Positions 1-6,321 of a DNA stretch of 7,232 bases are shown in pieces. A program made the translations under genes and the position numbers. Within the stretch, counting starts at the first letter, position 1, and each line of letters opens with the position of its first letter. Origin of the DNA: Bacillota bacterium (GTDB lineage Bacteria > Bacillota > Clostridia > Clostridiales > Clostridiaceae); NCBI GenBank assembly GCA_023435985.1, contig JAEZKY010000287.1:1-7232 (forward strand). The letters run 5' to 3'. A model generated the notes under the pieces. The model was not told the DNA's origin, searched no databases, and saw nothing but the letters and a program-made list of their open reading frames with translations.

Positions 1-1361
1 TCCGGGAAAATCGAAATATCATCCAAAGTTAGTGGTATCTCAGCTGCTGCTGCACGTATGTGAGCCAGTTCTATTAATAGATTGTTCTTATCAATAACTG
101 CATTTTCACTTCCATTTTCAAAAAGCCAGTCTGGATTAATTGCTATATACTGGTCAAAAGGCAGGTTATCAAAAATTAAATAATTTGTACTTTCAATTCC
201 ACTTCTGCCTGCTCTTCCGCTCTGCTGCCAGAATGATGCCCTGGTTCCTGGATATCCCACAATTACAGTTGTATCAATTTTTCCAATATCTATTCCTAGT
301 TCCAAAGCATTTGTAGATATTAGTCCACGTAAAACTCCATTAATCATTTTATTTTCAATTTCCTTACGCTCTAGTGGAGTATAGCCTCCCCTATAACCAG
401 ATATCTTATCTTTTAAGGATCCTCCAAAAAAGACCTCTGTTTCTAGCCTATCTCTTGCTTCCTTTAATATTACTTCGACATTTCTTCTTGATTTAGCAAA
501 AGCAATAAAACTATTATCATTTTCCACTAAGTCAGGTATTAACTCAGCAGCAACTGAAGTTGACTGCACCTTACCGTAATACTTTTTATCATTCCCCATA
601 ATCTTTGGCGGCTCTATAAGCTTATAATTTTTCTTTTGAGCTGGTGAGCCATCTTTATGAACTTGTATGAATTTCTGTCCACAAACTTCTTCTGCTAATT
701 CAACTGGATTTGCTATTGTTGCCGAGCTACATAGATATTGTGGTGCTGAATTATAATATCTGCATACTCTTCCAAGTCTTCTAAATACATTTGCAAGATG
801 TGATCCAAATGCTCCTCTATAAGTATGAAGTTCATCAATTACTACATACTTCAAATTAGAAAATATGAAATCAAAACCAAATTTACTGTGATTCGGTAAA
901 AATGCGGCATTTATCATTTCCGGGTTTGTTAAAATAATATTGGCATTTTTTCTAATCCTGCTTCTCTCATTTACAGGAGTATCTCCATCATATACACCTG
1001 CAGAAATTCTGCTTTCTCCAAAATATTCTAAGTATGGCATAATAGCTCGATACTGATCGCTTGCAAGAGCTTTTGTAGGATATATAAAAATTGCCCTTGC
1101 TAAAGGATCCGATAAAATTTCATTAATAACCGGTAACAAGAAACTTAATGTTTTTCCACTTGCTGTAGATGTGGTTATTACAATATTATGACCTTCCATT
1201 GCCTTTTCAAACATTTCTGCCTGATGACAATATAGCTTATCAATCCGCTCTTGAGAAAGATACCCTCGTAGTTCAGGTGCTAAATTGCTTGGATAATCCA
1301 CATAAACAGCTTCTCTTTTAGGAATTGTTTTATTGTATATGATTAACTCATTTATATTCAT
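1..1361 (-). CDS. mrfA: DEAD/DEAH-box helicase, YprA/MrfA family (C-terminus outside window)
   Basis: This is the N-terminal 453 residues of a superfamily 2 helicase; the gene continues past the left edge. Visible motifs in order are Walker A TASGKT (66-71), motif Ia PTKALA (95-100), DELH (176-179), SAT (213-215), motif V STNALELGIDIG (349-360) and motif VI QQSGRAGR (379-386). From memory it aligns along its length with Bacillus subtilis YprA (MrfA), including the DELHTYRG and GYRGGY segments. That protein is a roughly 750-residue 3'-5' DNA helicase with a C-terminal DUF1998/zinc-binding region, implicated in repair of mitomycin-type damage. About 300 residues, including the expected four-Cys metal site, lie outside the window. 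The ATG at 1361 is chosen because AGGAG (1374-1370) sits 8 nt upstream. The gene appears monocistronic, with its own promoter near 1466. Family assignment is firm; the repair role is inferred from the homologue. Confidence 0.93.
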   Translation of the reverse strand, partial: MNINELIIYNKTIPKREAVYVDYPSNLAPELRGYLSQERIDKLYCHQAEMFEKAMEGHNIVITTSTASGKTLSFLLPVINEILSDPLARAIFIYPTKALASDQYRAIMPYLEYFGESRISAGVYDGDTPVNERSRIRKNANIILTNPEMINAAFLPNHSKFGFDFIFSNLKYVVIDELHTYRGAFGSHLANVFRRLGRVCRYYNSAPQYLCSSATIANPVELAEEVCGQKFIQVHKDGSPAQKKNYKLIEPPKIMGNDKKYYGKVQSTSVAAELIPDLVENDNSFIAFAKSRRNVEVILKEARDRLETEVFFGGSLKDKISGYRGGYTPLERKEIENKMINGVLRGLISTNALELGIDIGKIDTTVIVGYPGTRASFWQQSGRAGRSGIESTNYLIFDNLPFDQYIAINPDWLFENGSENAVIDKNNLLIELAHIRAAAAEIPLTLDDISIFP

Positions 1362-1465
1362 AAGTATGGCTCCTATTCTGCTAAATTACTTAATATTATA
1401 TAATAAAGCATAAATAATTACAGCTTAGTTTAATGCATAAAATAAACCAAGCCACAAAAAAACTA

Positions 1466-1490
1466 ATTATAACATATATCCCTCGCACAA
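1466..1490 (-). promoter_or_regulatory. Probable extended -10 promoter for the helicase gene
   Basis: On the minus strand TATAAT (1471-1466) is preceded by TGT, giving the extended -10 form TGnTATAAT. No good -35 lies at 17 nt; TTGTGC (1490-1485) is present but only 13 nt away. The predicted start near 1459 would give a leader of about 100 nt before the helicase ATG at 1361. The rest of 1375-1573 is AT-rich and shows no other feature. Confidence 0.4.
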
Positions 1491-1573
1491 TTTCATATTC
1501 CAATTACATAATCAAACTTAAAGTATTGAATCATATTTCTATTCCCATATGAGCCATTAAGCAAGTATTTATA

Positions 1574-1822
1574 TTAAATTTTCCAAAGGATCCATGTGCA
1601 ATTTTCTATATCGTATTTTATTTCAAATATTTTCTCAACTTCACCTATAACAGAATTACAATTAAATACAATCATTCTATTTTCTATGCTAGCACTTATA
1701 ATTTTAGATATTTTTATTATTGGGTAGCTGCCATCTTCCTCTATTCTAAACTTCAATGGTTTTATTCTACCATCACTATCAAAATATGCTATTACTTCTA
1801 TTTCCTTAGAAACATTTTTCAT
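1574..1822 (-). CDS. Conserved small hypothetical protein, 82 aa
   Basis: I do not recognise a named family, although the sequence resembles small uncharacterised proteins I associate with Clostridium. The product starts MKNVSKEIEVIAYF and ends in a hydrophobic, aromatic stretch (CTWILWKI). It alternates hydrophobic and charged residues in a way that suggests a mostly beta-strand fold. There is no signal peptide or membrane segment. It has two cysteines, at about residues 53 and 75, not in a metal-binding arrangement. The ATG at 1822 is preferred over an upstream in-frame GTG at 1846 because GGAGG (1835-1831) lies 8 nt before it and would fall inside the longer reading frame. A near-consensus promoter stands 39 nt upstream of the start, so the gene is transcribed on its own. 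Function unknown. Confidence 0.75.
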   Translation of the reverse strand: MKNVSKEIEVIAYFDSDGRIKPLKFRIEEDGSYPIIKISKIISASIENRMIVFNCNSVIGEVEKIFEIKYDIENCTWILWKI

Positions 1823-1860
1823 GTTACTAGCCTCCAATACGAACACATATTCTTACTAAA

Positions 1861-1889
1861 ATTATACTTAATATGGATTCTATTGTAAA
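1861..1889 (-). promoter_or_regulatory. Sigma-A promoter for the 82-aa gene
   Basis: On the minus strand the -35 is TTTACA (1889-1884) and the -10 is a perfect TATAAT (1866-1861), separated by exactly 17 nt. The only departure from consensus is T for G at position 3 of the -35. The predicted start is near 1854, which gives a leader of about 32 nt that ends with the GGAGG site. This is the best-formed promoter in the window. Confidence 0.75.
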
Positions 1890-1935
1890 GAGACCTTATT
1901 TTGTTTTTCCACACATTAATACTTTAGAAGGCATA

Positions 1936-1978
1936 ATTAAAGGCAGCTTAAATCTTTTAAATTTAATCTGCCTTTAAT
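1936..1978 (-). terminator. Hairpin terminator after the 56-aa gene
   Basis: Perfect 11-bp inverted repeat, ATTAAAGGCAG (1936-1946) against CTGCCTTTAAT (1968-1978), with further AT pairing (TTAAAT/ATTTAA) inside the loop. It begins 5 nt past the stop codon at 1984. The U-tract is short, so termination efficiency is uncertain. The symmetric stem could also work on the plus strand. Confidence 0.6.
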
Positions 1979-1983
1979 AATAT

Positions 1984-2154
1984 TTATTTAGCTTGTAAAA
2001 ACTCTTCATAAGTTTCTATTCTGTCCTCTCTATTGTTCATTTGTAACCAGTTATTATAATTTGTAATGTTAGCTTCTAGTTTCTTTAAATTTAGTATTGT
2101 TCCATTTTTCTTTTTGAGCTCTGCATACATATTAATCTTTATTAGGTTTCCCAT
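1984..2154 (-). CDS. Small hypothetical protein, 56 aa
   Basis: This short gene begins MGNLIKINMYAELKKKNG and ends EEFLQAK. AAGGAG (2169-2164) lies 9 nt before the ATG at 2154. In-frame ATGs at 2160 and 2163 are too close to that site. The coding frame is open throughout and a hairpin follows the stop directly, which supports a real gene. The product is hydrophilic and rich in Lys, Asn and Glu, has no cysteine, and is predicted mostly helical. It has no signal peptide or membrane segment. I do not recognise the family and assign no function. No confident promoter was seen upstream. Confidence 0.65.
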   Translation of the reverse strand: MGNLIKINMYAELKKKNGTILNLKKLEANITNYNNWLQMNNREDRIETYEEFLQAK

Positions 2155-2169
2155 TTTCATCATCTCCTT

Positions 2170-2354
2170 GAATAATTAAGATATTATTTACTTTAAACAT
2201 ACCTTATCATCATAACATTTTGTAACTATTATTTTTAATATTTATCTTTTGTTTATTACTTTTATACCTTTTATTTAATTTAATCTTAGCACATTTCTAA
2301 TAAATATTCAATATTTATTAATAATAATTATTTGTTATTGATAAATTTAATGAT
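2170..2354. other. AT-rich intergenic stretch, no gene seen
   Basis: This stretch lies between the ribosome binding site of the 56-aa gene and the 2355-2414 hairpin. It is very AT-rich, with stops in all frames. It must hold the promoter of the 56-aa gene, but no convincing -35/-10 pair stands out on the minus strand. I also saw no convincing plus-strand promoter. Confidence 0.5.
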
Positions 2355-2414
2355 AATAGAGATAATATACTGGCTCACCTCATCGTTGTCATTGTGTACT
2401 ATCTCTATTTTTTT
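2355..2414 (+). terminator. Long hairpin followed by T7, reading as a plus-strand terminator
   Basis: AATAGAGATA (2355-2364) pairs perfectly with TATCTCTATT (2400-2409). After one mismatch, TATAC (2366-2370) pairs with GTGTA (2394-2398), including one G-U pair. The 3' arm runs into seven T (2408-2414). This is canonical for plus-strand transcription, yet no plus-strand gene is visible upstream. It also lies 16 nt past the stop of the minus-strand Cys-rich gene and may be that gene's terminator working in both directions. The loop contains CTCACCTCATC, which is complementary to a Shine-Dalgarno-like sequence. Confidence 0.55.
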
Positions 2415-2425
2415 AAATTTCAAAT

Positions 2426-2665
2426 TTACCAGCAATCGCTGCACTTTATACACTCAATACACTTTATGCAATCTAACGCCTTTTGTTTAGTATTTTTACA
2501 ACCTTCTACTGCACCCTTTTCATAACCAATACGGTATCCTTCTTCTCGACCCTCTGTTAAACCTGCGCGCTGTCCTTTTTTATAACCTGCATTAAAAGCA
2601 TTCGCTAAATCATCTGCTGTATAATATTTTTCGCACGATCTTATGCATTTTCTTTCGCAACTCAT
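2426..2665 (-). CDS. Cys/GX3/Cys periodic small protein, 79 aa
   Basis: The function is unrecognised but the architecture is very regular. Residues 1-11 carry Cys at 3, 7 and 11, one every four. Residues 12-26 form a helical linker. Residues 27-55 carry Gly at 27, 31, 35, 39, 43, 47, 51 and 55, exactly every four, with mostly charged residues between. Cys56 follows, and the tail has Cys at 66, 69, 72, 75 and 78, exactly every three, ending in Trp79. The GX3 run recalls the deca-GX3 motif of the eukaryotic Fe-S adaptors Yae1/Lto1 and GxxxG helices such as those of FliH; the Cys tail could bind metal or cross-link. The ATG at 2665 is chosen because GGAGG (2678-2674) lies 8 nt upstream; longer in-frame starts at 2680 and 2692 are less well placed. 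There is no signal peptide or membrane span. A spore-coat or metal-binding role is possible but unproven. Confidence 0.7.
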   Translation of the reverse strand: MSCERKCIRSCEKYYTADDLANAFNAGYKKGQRAGLTEGREEGYRIGYEKGAVEGCKNTKQKALDCIKCIECIKCSDCW

Positions 2666-2692
2666 TCTTTTATCCTCCATAATAAATATCAT

Positions 2693-3043
2693 ATGAGGTT
2701 TTCACCTCTAATTTCATAATATGAGAACATACAAATATTTGCTCTATTTGGAAGAGAAAATTAAAATTTATAATGAAAGTAATGTTTTTACCTAAAAACA
2801 TTGGACATACAACAATTAGCTAATTCTACTCGCCGCATAAATAAGATACTGAATAAGCTGTTTCCATAGCATAGTTAATATAGATAGACAAAAAATATCC
2901 TAAAATGACAACCCTAGTGAGACAAATATAATATATTTCACTAGGGTTATATATATTTATAAGTTTTTATATAAACAACATGTGTTAACATATTCTAGGC
3001 AACATATTTTCCTATAACTATAATGTTTCTTTAAGCTAAACTT
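2693..3043. other. Intergenic region between hydrogenase operon and Cys-rich gene
   Basis: No gene is supported here. It contains the operon terminator (2910-2948), and GAGGT/ACCTC with a four-base loop at 2695-2708 just upstream of the Cys-rich gene. A plus-strand 16-codon reading frame at about 2772 has no ribosome binding site. The promoter of the Cys-rich gene should lie at about 2710-2800, but only a lone TATTAT (near 2720, minus strand) is visible. Confidence 0.5.
2910..2948 (-). terminator. Terminator hairpin of the hydrogenase operon
   Basis: Perfect 11-bp inverted repeat, AACCCTAGTGA (2910-2920) against TCACTAGGGTT (2938-2948), with an AT-rich 17-nt loop. It is the first stable hairpin on the minus strand after the stop of the last operon gene, 95 nt downstream. 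The sequence that follows (GTCATTTT) is only moderately T-rich. Confidence 0.6.
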
Positions 3044-3304
3044 TTAATTTTTACTTTGTTCACCCTGGATGCTTTTAAGAATAGCAATTTGATCTTGTAT
3101 CTCTTCCCTTTCTACATTGATTTTTGTCCATTCCCCAACTAAATTTCCATAAGTATGCTGAAGGTGATCATAAAGATTGTCAGAATGTATATGACTTCTA
3201 GAACTTACTATAACAGTAAACGTCTTAACTTTATTAATATTATTGGCTGCACATATATTTTTTAATTCTTCTGAAATCTTACTTAATAAAATAGTATCAT
3301 GCAT
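3044..3304 (-). CDS. Short HypA-like hydrogenase accessory protein lacking the zinc finger, 86 aa
   Basis: This is the fourth gene of the hydrogenase operon. The product begins Met-His-Asp, like the MHE start of the nickel chaperone HypA, where His2 binds nickel. It follows a HypA-like order: an N-terminal helix, then a KVKTFTVIVSS strand, then a helix and strand ending near residue 65. HypA's CxxC...CxxC zinc domain is absent; the only Cys is residue 18, and the usual length is about 115. His residues at 2, 38, 40, 47 and 50 could supply metal ligands. The ATG at 3304 is chosen over an in-frame ATG at 3328 because GGGGAG (3317-3312) lies 7 nt upstream. That site is inside the end of the protease gene, whose stop is 4 nt before this start, so translation is probably coupled. 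HypA kinship is inferred from the start, layout and context; another small hydrogenase accessory protein is possible. Confidence 0.6.
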   Translation of the reverse strand: MHDTILLSKISEELKNICAANNINKVKTFTVIVSSRSHIHSDNLYDHLQHTYGNLVGEWTKINVEREEIQDQIAILKSIQGEQSKN

Positions 3305-3308
3305 ATTT

Positions 3309-3842
3309 TCACTCCCCTTTTCTTTCATATACCTTATTCTTAATTATATATTTTTCTATTCTCTTCAAAATTTCTTTAGAAATAGCTTCTAATTTTTCTT
3401 GCAATACAGAACTTAATCCAAAACCAAATTCAACTTCTTCTATCTCAATTGCATAAACTTCTCCTTTAGTACTAGGATAATAAAGTTTTAATAGATCCAA
3501 AAAACTATACTTATGCTGAGAGTATCCTTTTTTCTTAAAAACATAGGCACTTAGTGGAAAGCATGTAATCTGTCCAGGCTCTTTTCCATAACATGCTGAA
3601 TCCAAAACAAGAATATAATCATCTTCTTGTACATTAGAAATTCCATATTGAACATCAGTTTCAACATAAATAACTTCAATTCCTCTTTCTAAAAGTCTCT
3701 CTTCTATAACTCTTGCTACTTCAATTCCTATAGCATCATCTTTCATTAAAATGTTTCCCATAGCAATAACCTTAATGTTAGAGCATGCATTTTTGTAAGT
3801 ATCTGCATCTTTGCTTTCAAAACCATTTACAGCTGTATTCAA
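3309..3842 (-). CDS. hyaD: [NiFe]-hydrogenase maturation protease, HyaD/HybD/HycI family
   Basis: This endopeptidase removes the C-terminal extension of the hydrogenase large subunit after nickel insertion. The family signature GNILMKDDAIG spans residues 29-39. By comparison with E. coli HybD, the nickel-sensing ligands are Asp36 (Glu16 in HybD), Asp81 in VLDSA, and His110 in SQHKYS. At 177 residues it is slightly longer than typical (about 155-165) because of an N-terminal extension of about 20 residues. It appears to start at TTG (3842), which overlaps the large-subunit stop as TTGA. GAGG (3853-3850) lies 7 nt upstream, and no ATG occurs before Met28, which is inside the conserved core. It is co-transcribed with its presumed substrate, the large subunit. 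The family is clear; the exact start is less so. Confidence 0.9.
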   Translation of the reverse strand: MNTAVNGFESKDADTYKNACSNIKVIAMGNILMKDDAIGIEVARVIEERLLERGIEVIYVETDVQYGISNVQEDDYILVLDSACYGKEPGQITCFPLSAYVFKKKGYSQHKYSFLDLLKLYYPSTKGEVYAIEIEEVEFGFGLSSVLQEKLEAISKEILKRIEKYIIKNKVYERKGE

Positions 3843-5230
3843 ACCAAAACCTCGACTATTTCTGTATCACCTGTACTTCCAATTAAATGAGTTGCACACG
3901 ATACGCAGGGATCAAAAGATCTTACAATCCGTCCAATTTCTATGGGCTCTTTAACATTGTTTAATTTAGTTCCAATAAGTGCTCTTTCTACAGTTCCAGG
4001 AAGATTTGATTCATCTTTAGGCGATAAATTCCATACAGTAGGTGTTATGATATTATAATGATTGATAACTTTTTTATCTATTTCAATCCAATGTCCAAGA
4101 GCACCTCTAGTAGTATCTGTTAGCCCCACCCCATAAGCTTTTTCTGGAATATCATAAGCCTTTTGATTATTTGGTTTTAGTTCTATTCTTTCAGCAAGTT
4201 TCTTCATTATTCCTAGTATCTTTTCTGTTTCTAGCACCCTTGCAATGTTTCTATCCATGCATGAATGTCCATTTGTGTATTCTCCACTAACTATTAAGCG
4301 TGCTAATGGTCCAACCTCCATAGGTAGACCTAAATAACGAGGAGCTTTTATAAACGTGTATGCATCTGGCTTAGATAAATCCACTTCTTCTAACCCTTTG
4401 TCCTTTTTATACCAGGAATAATGAATTTGCTCTGTAATTTTATCTGGTTCTAAATTATATTTAATATTCTCCTTCACTACTCCTGGCTTAACATAAGTGA
4501 TCTCTGGATCTTTATATTTATCAAACACTCCATAAGTCATAAAATATGGATATGATTGTCCTTTTTTAAAATAATCAGAATAATACTTAGAAATAATCTC
4601 TACATCTTCCTTCATTCTGGTTGTTACAAAGGATTCTATATTTTTAATGATACTTTTTATTTTTTCTAGCTTATATGCATCTATATTTACAGTAACTCCT
4701 CCTGCAAAAATCCCGTGATTATGAGGTGCCTTTCCTCCTATAAGTGCTAATCCTTCATGAGCTAATCTGCTAAATTCAATACTTTTTACGTAGTCCTGTT
4801 CTATTTTTTTATTTATTCTTTCTGGAAGCCTGAACTCAGTATATTGTTGTTCTTCCACTAATTTTATACTCTCAATTTTTGCGTAACTAGGCATGGAAAG
4901 TAAATAAAAATGTCTTAAATGATTTTGTATAAACTCAAAGCCATGCAAAAGATCTCGAATATAATTATCATTCAAACTAACTGTTATCTTAAGTGCATCT
5001 TCCAAAGCTAAAGTAGACGCCATAGAGTGAGCTGTAGAGCATATACCACAAATTCTCTCTGTAAAATATATAGCATCTAAAGGTGCTCTTCCTTTTAACA
5101 TTTTTTCAAATCCTCTAAAAAGCAATCCACTAGCATCTGCTTTAGCAATTGTATTTGCATCTACTTCTGCTTTTATTTCTAAAAAACCGCTTATTCTAGT
5201 TACCGGATCTATAGTTATTATTCTTCCCAT
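3839..5230 (-). CDS. mbhL: [NiFe]-hydrogenase large (catalytic) subunit
   Basis: This 463-residue protein would carry the Ni-Fe(CN)2CO site that oxidises or evolves H2. The N-terminal motif RICGICSTAH supplies Cys61 and Cys64, with His68. The C-terminal motif DPCVSCATH supplies Cys442 and Cys445, with His448. Fifteen residues follow His448, the usual size of the extension removed by the maturation protease. The L0 region reads RISGFLEI, where many group 1 enzymes have RIEGH. The ATG at 5230 is chosen because AGGAGG sits 5 nt upstream; an in-frame GTG at 5251 would place that site inside the gene. It lies 67 nt after the small subunit, with a 10-bp hairpin between, and overlaps the protease gene by 3 nt. 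All active-site ligands are present, so it should be functional. Subgroup was not assigned. The symbol follows the usage I recall for clostridial homologues. Confidence 0.96.
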   Translation of the reverse strand: MGRIITIDPVTRISGFLEIKAEVDANTIAKADASGLLFRGFEKMLKGRAPLDAIYFTERICGICSTAHSMASTLALEDALKITVSLNDNYIRDLLHGFEFIQNHLRHFYLLSMPSYAKIESIKLVEEQQYTEFRLPERINKKIEQDYVKSIEFSRLAHEGLALIGGKAPHNHGIFAGGVTVNIDAYKLEKIKSIIKNIESFVTTRMKEDVEIISKYYSDYFKKGQSYPYFMTYGVFDKYKDPEITYVKPGVVKENIKYNLEPDKITEQIHYSWYKKDKGLEEVDLSKPDAYTFIKAPRYLGLPMEVGPLARLIVSGEYTNGHSCMDRNIARVLETEKILGIMKKLAERIELKPNNQKAYDIPEKAYGVGLTDTTRGALGHWIEIDKKVINHYNIITPTVWNLSPKDESNLPGTVERALIGTKLNNVKEPIEIGRIVRSFDPCVSCATHLIGSTGDTEIVEVLV

Positions 5231-5253
5231 ATCATCCTCCTTGTGGCACACTC

Positions 5254-5289
5254 AATAAAACAACCAATATGCTTGTCTATTGTTTTATT
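5254..5289 (-). repeat. Inverted repeat between small- and large-subunit genes
   Basis: AATAAAACAA (5254-5263) pairs perfectly with TTGTTTTATT (5280-5289), and a 3-bp CAA/TTG pairing lies inside the loop. It fills most of the 67-nt gap between the subunits. No U-tract follows on the minus strand, so it is probably not a strong terminator. An mRNA processing or stability element is the likelier reading. Confidence 0.55.
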
Positions 5290-5297
5290 TCATATAT

Positions 5298-6176
5298 CTA
5301 ATACCTTACAAAAGGTTCCATCCCATCTGGGAATTGTGATTGTGCACATCCAATGCAATTTGTGTTATCTCCAATAGGCCAATTAACGTAGCCATTCCAT
5401 TTTCTCCTTGGACAATCTGTTTTTGTGACAGGACCTCTGCAGCCTAATTTGAACATACAACCTTCTTCTCCAAACTTTTGTGCAAATATGCCTTTATCAA
5501 AAAATCCTCGTCTTGTACAATTATCATGAATTGTAACTCCATAAAAAATAAGTGGTCTTCCTTCATCATCTAACTCAGGCATGCCATAACCAACTAAATG
5601 TGCTATAGTTCCAACTACCCAATCTGGATGACAAGGACATCCAGGCAGCCTTATAACCTGACGATTTAAAACTTCCTGTACACTCTTACTTTCTGATGGA
5701 TTCGGCTTTGCAGCAGATATACCTCCATGAGAAGCACAAGTTCCTACAGCTACAACATACTTTGCTTTTCCGCCTGCTAATTGAATTGCCTCTAATGCTG
5801 TAATGTTTTTCCCATTATAATTTGCCACAATGGTATAATGTCCATTTTCTTTTGTAGAAACTGCTCCATCTACTAATAATATAAATTCTGTATCTAGTGT
5901 TTCTAAAAATTTTTCAAATGCGAATTCTCCTTCTAAGCCCATAAGTGTGTTATTATAAGTAAAATTCACAATATCAGTTAAGATATCATAAAGTCCAGGA
6001 TTTTCACTATTAAGTAAAGATATTATATTTCCTGAGCAGCCTGTTGCTTCTAGCCAAATAGCATTCATCTTTTTTATATTTTTATTTCCTATTGCTTTTG
6101 CAACATCATTTGCAAATCTTTTTGAAGTATGAACTTTAACTTTTGTGAGTGGACATGATGCTTTTCCACTAGTCAA
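5298..6176 (-). CDS. mbhS: [NiFe]-hydrogenase small (Fe-S electron-transfer) subunit
   Basis: This 292-residue protein carries three Fe-S clusters that link the active site to an electron partner. Proximal cluster: GCSGN (Cys47), GTCASHGG (Cys147) and PGCPCHPDW (Cys180, plus extra Cys182). The usual second N-terminal Cys (CxxC) aligns with Asn50. Distal [4Fe-4S]: His217, Cys220, Cys240 and Cys246. Medial cluster: Cys255, Cys274 and Cys277, with Pro267 (NWPIG) where a fourth Cys would be, implying [3Fe-4S]. There is no twin-arginine motif followed by a hydrophobic stretch, and no C-terminal membrane anchor, so it should be cytoplasmic. The start is TTG at 6176: GGAGG (6188-6184) lies 7 nt upstream and the next Met is residue 37. 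It is the first gene of a four-gene operon. Assignment is firm; the electron partner is unknown. Confidence 0.95.
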   Translation of the reverse strand: MTSGKASCPLTKVKVHTSKRFANDVAKAIGNKNIKKMNAIWLEATGCSGNIISLLNSENPGLYDILTDIVNFTYNNTLMGLEGEFAFEKFLETLDTEFILLVDGAVSTKENGHYTIVANYNGKNITALEAIQLAGGKAKYVVAVGTCASHGGISAAKPNPSESKSVQEVLNRQVIRLPGCPCHPDWVVGTIAHLVGYGMPELDDEGRPLIFYGVTIHDNCTRRGFFDKGIFAQKFGEEGCMFKLGCRGPVTKTDCPRRKWNGYVNWPIGDNTNCIGCAQSQFPDGMEPFVRY

Positions 6177-6252
6177 TTTAATTCCTCCAATGGATATTAC
6201 TTTACTGCATTTTAAGTATTGAATTCTTCTTATCAGTTATAATACTTACCAT

Positions 6253-6320
6253 ATAAGCTTTTAAAATATTTTTGATATTAAAAGGAAGATATATAAACAT
6301 CTTTTCAGTTAAAAGCTTAT
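6253..6320. repeat. 12-bp inverted repeat at the hydrogenase promoter/leader
   Basis: ATAAGCTTTTAA (6253-6264) and TTAAAAGCTTAT (6309-6320) are perfect inverted copies 44 nt apart. On the minus strand the first arm begins 1 nt past the predicted -10 and covers the likely start site; the second arm is about 80 nt before the start codon. They could be paired operator sites, or a long stem in the 5' leader with a small inner hairpin (AAGAT/ATCTT). Confidence 0.55.
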
Positions 6321-6321
6321 G

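Noticed and set aside
476..482. TGTCGAA (Spo0A-box-like) on the minus strand
   Set aside because: It lies inside the helicase coding sequence away from any promoter, so it is probably chance.
1823..1846. Upstream GTG start adding eight residues to the 82-aa protein
   Set aside because: The strong GGAGG site lies inside this extension and is correctly spaced only for the ATG at 1822.
2457..2490. Tandem 9-bp DNA repeat at the end of the Cys-rich gene as a mobile or CRISPR-like repeat
   Set aside because: The units encode the CxxC ladder, differ at several bases and have no spacers; it is a coding periodicity.
2714..2724. Minus-strand CATATTATG resembling a sporulation sigma-K/E -10 before the Cys-rich gene
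   Set aside because: No matching -35 at the right spacing, and such short AT-rich matches are common here.
2772..2822. Plus-strand 16-codon reading frame
   Set aside because: No ribosome binding site at proper distance, no promoter, and no following terminator; length is within chance expectation.
3305..3328. Upstream ATG extending the HypA-like protein by eight residues
   Set aside because: The GGGGAG site and the HypA-like Met-His start both favour the ATG at 3304; the longer form would overlap the protease gene with no ribosome binding site.
5231..5251. Upstream GTG start adding seven residues to the large subunit
   Set aside because: AGGAGG lies inside the extension, 5 nt before the ATG at 5230, and the family normally starts just before the IDPVTRISG block.
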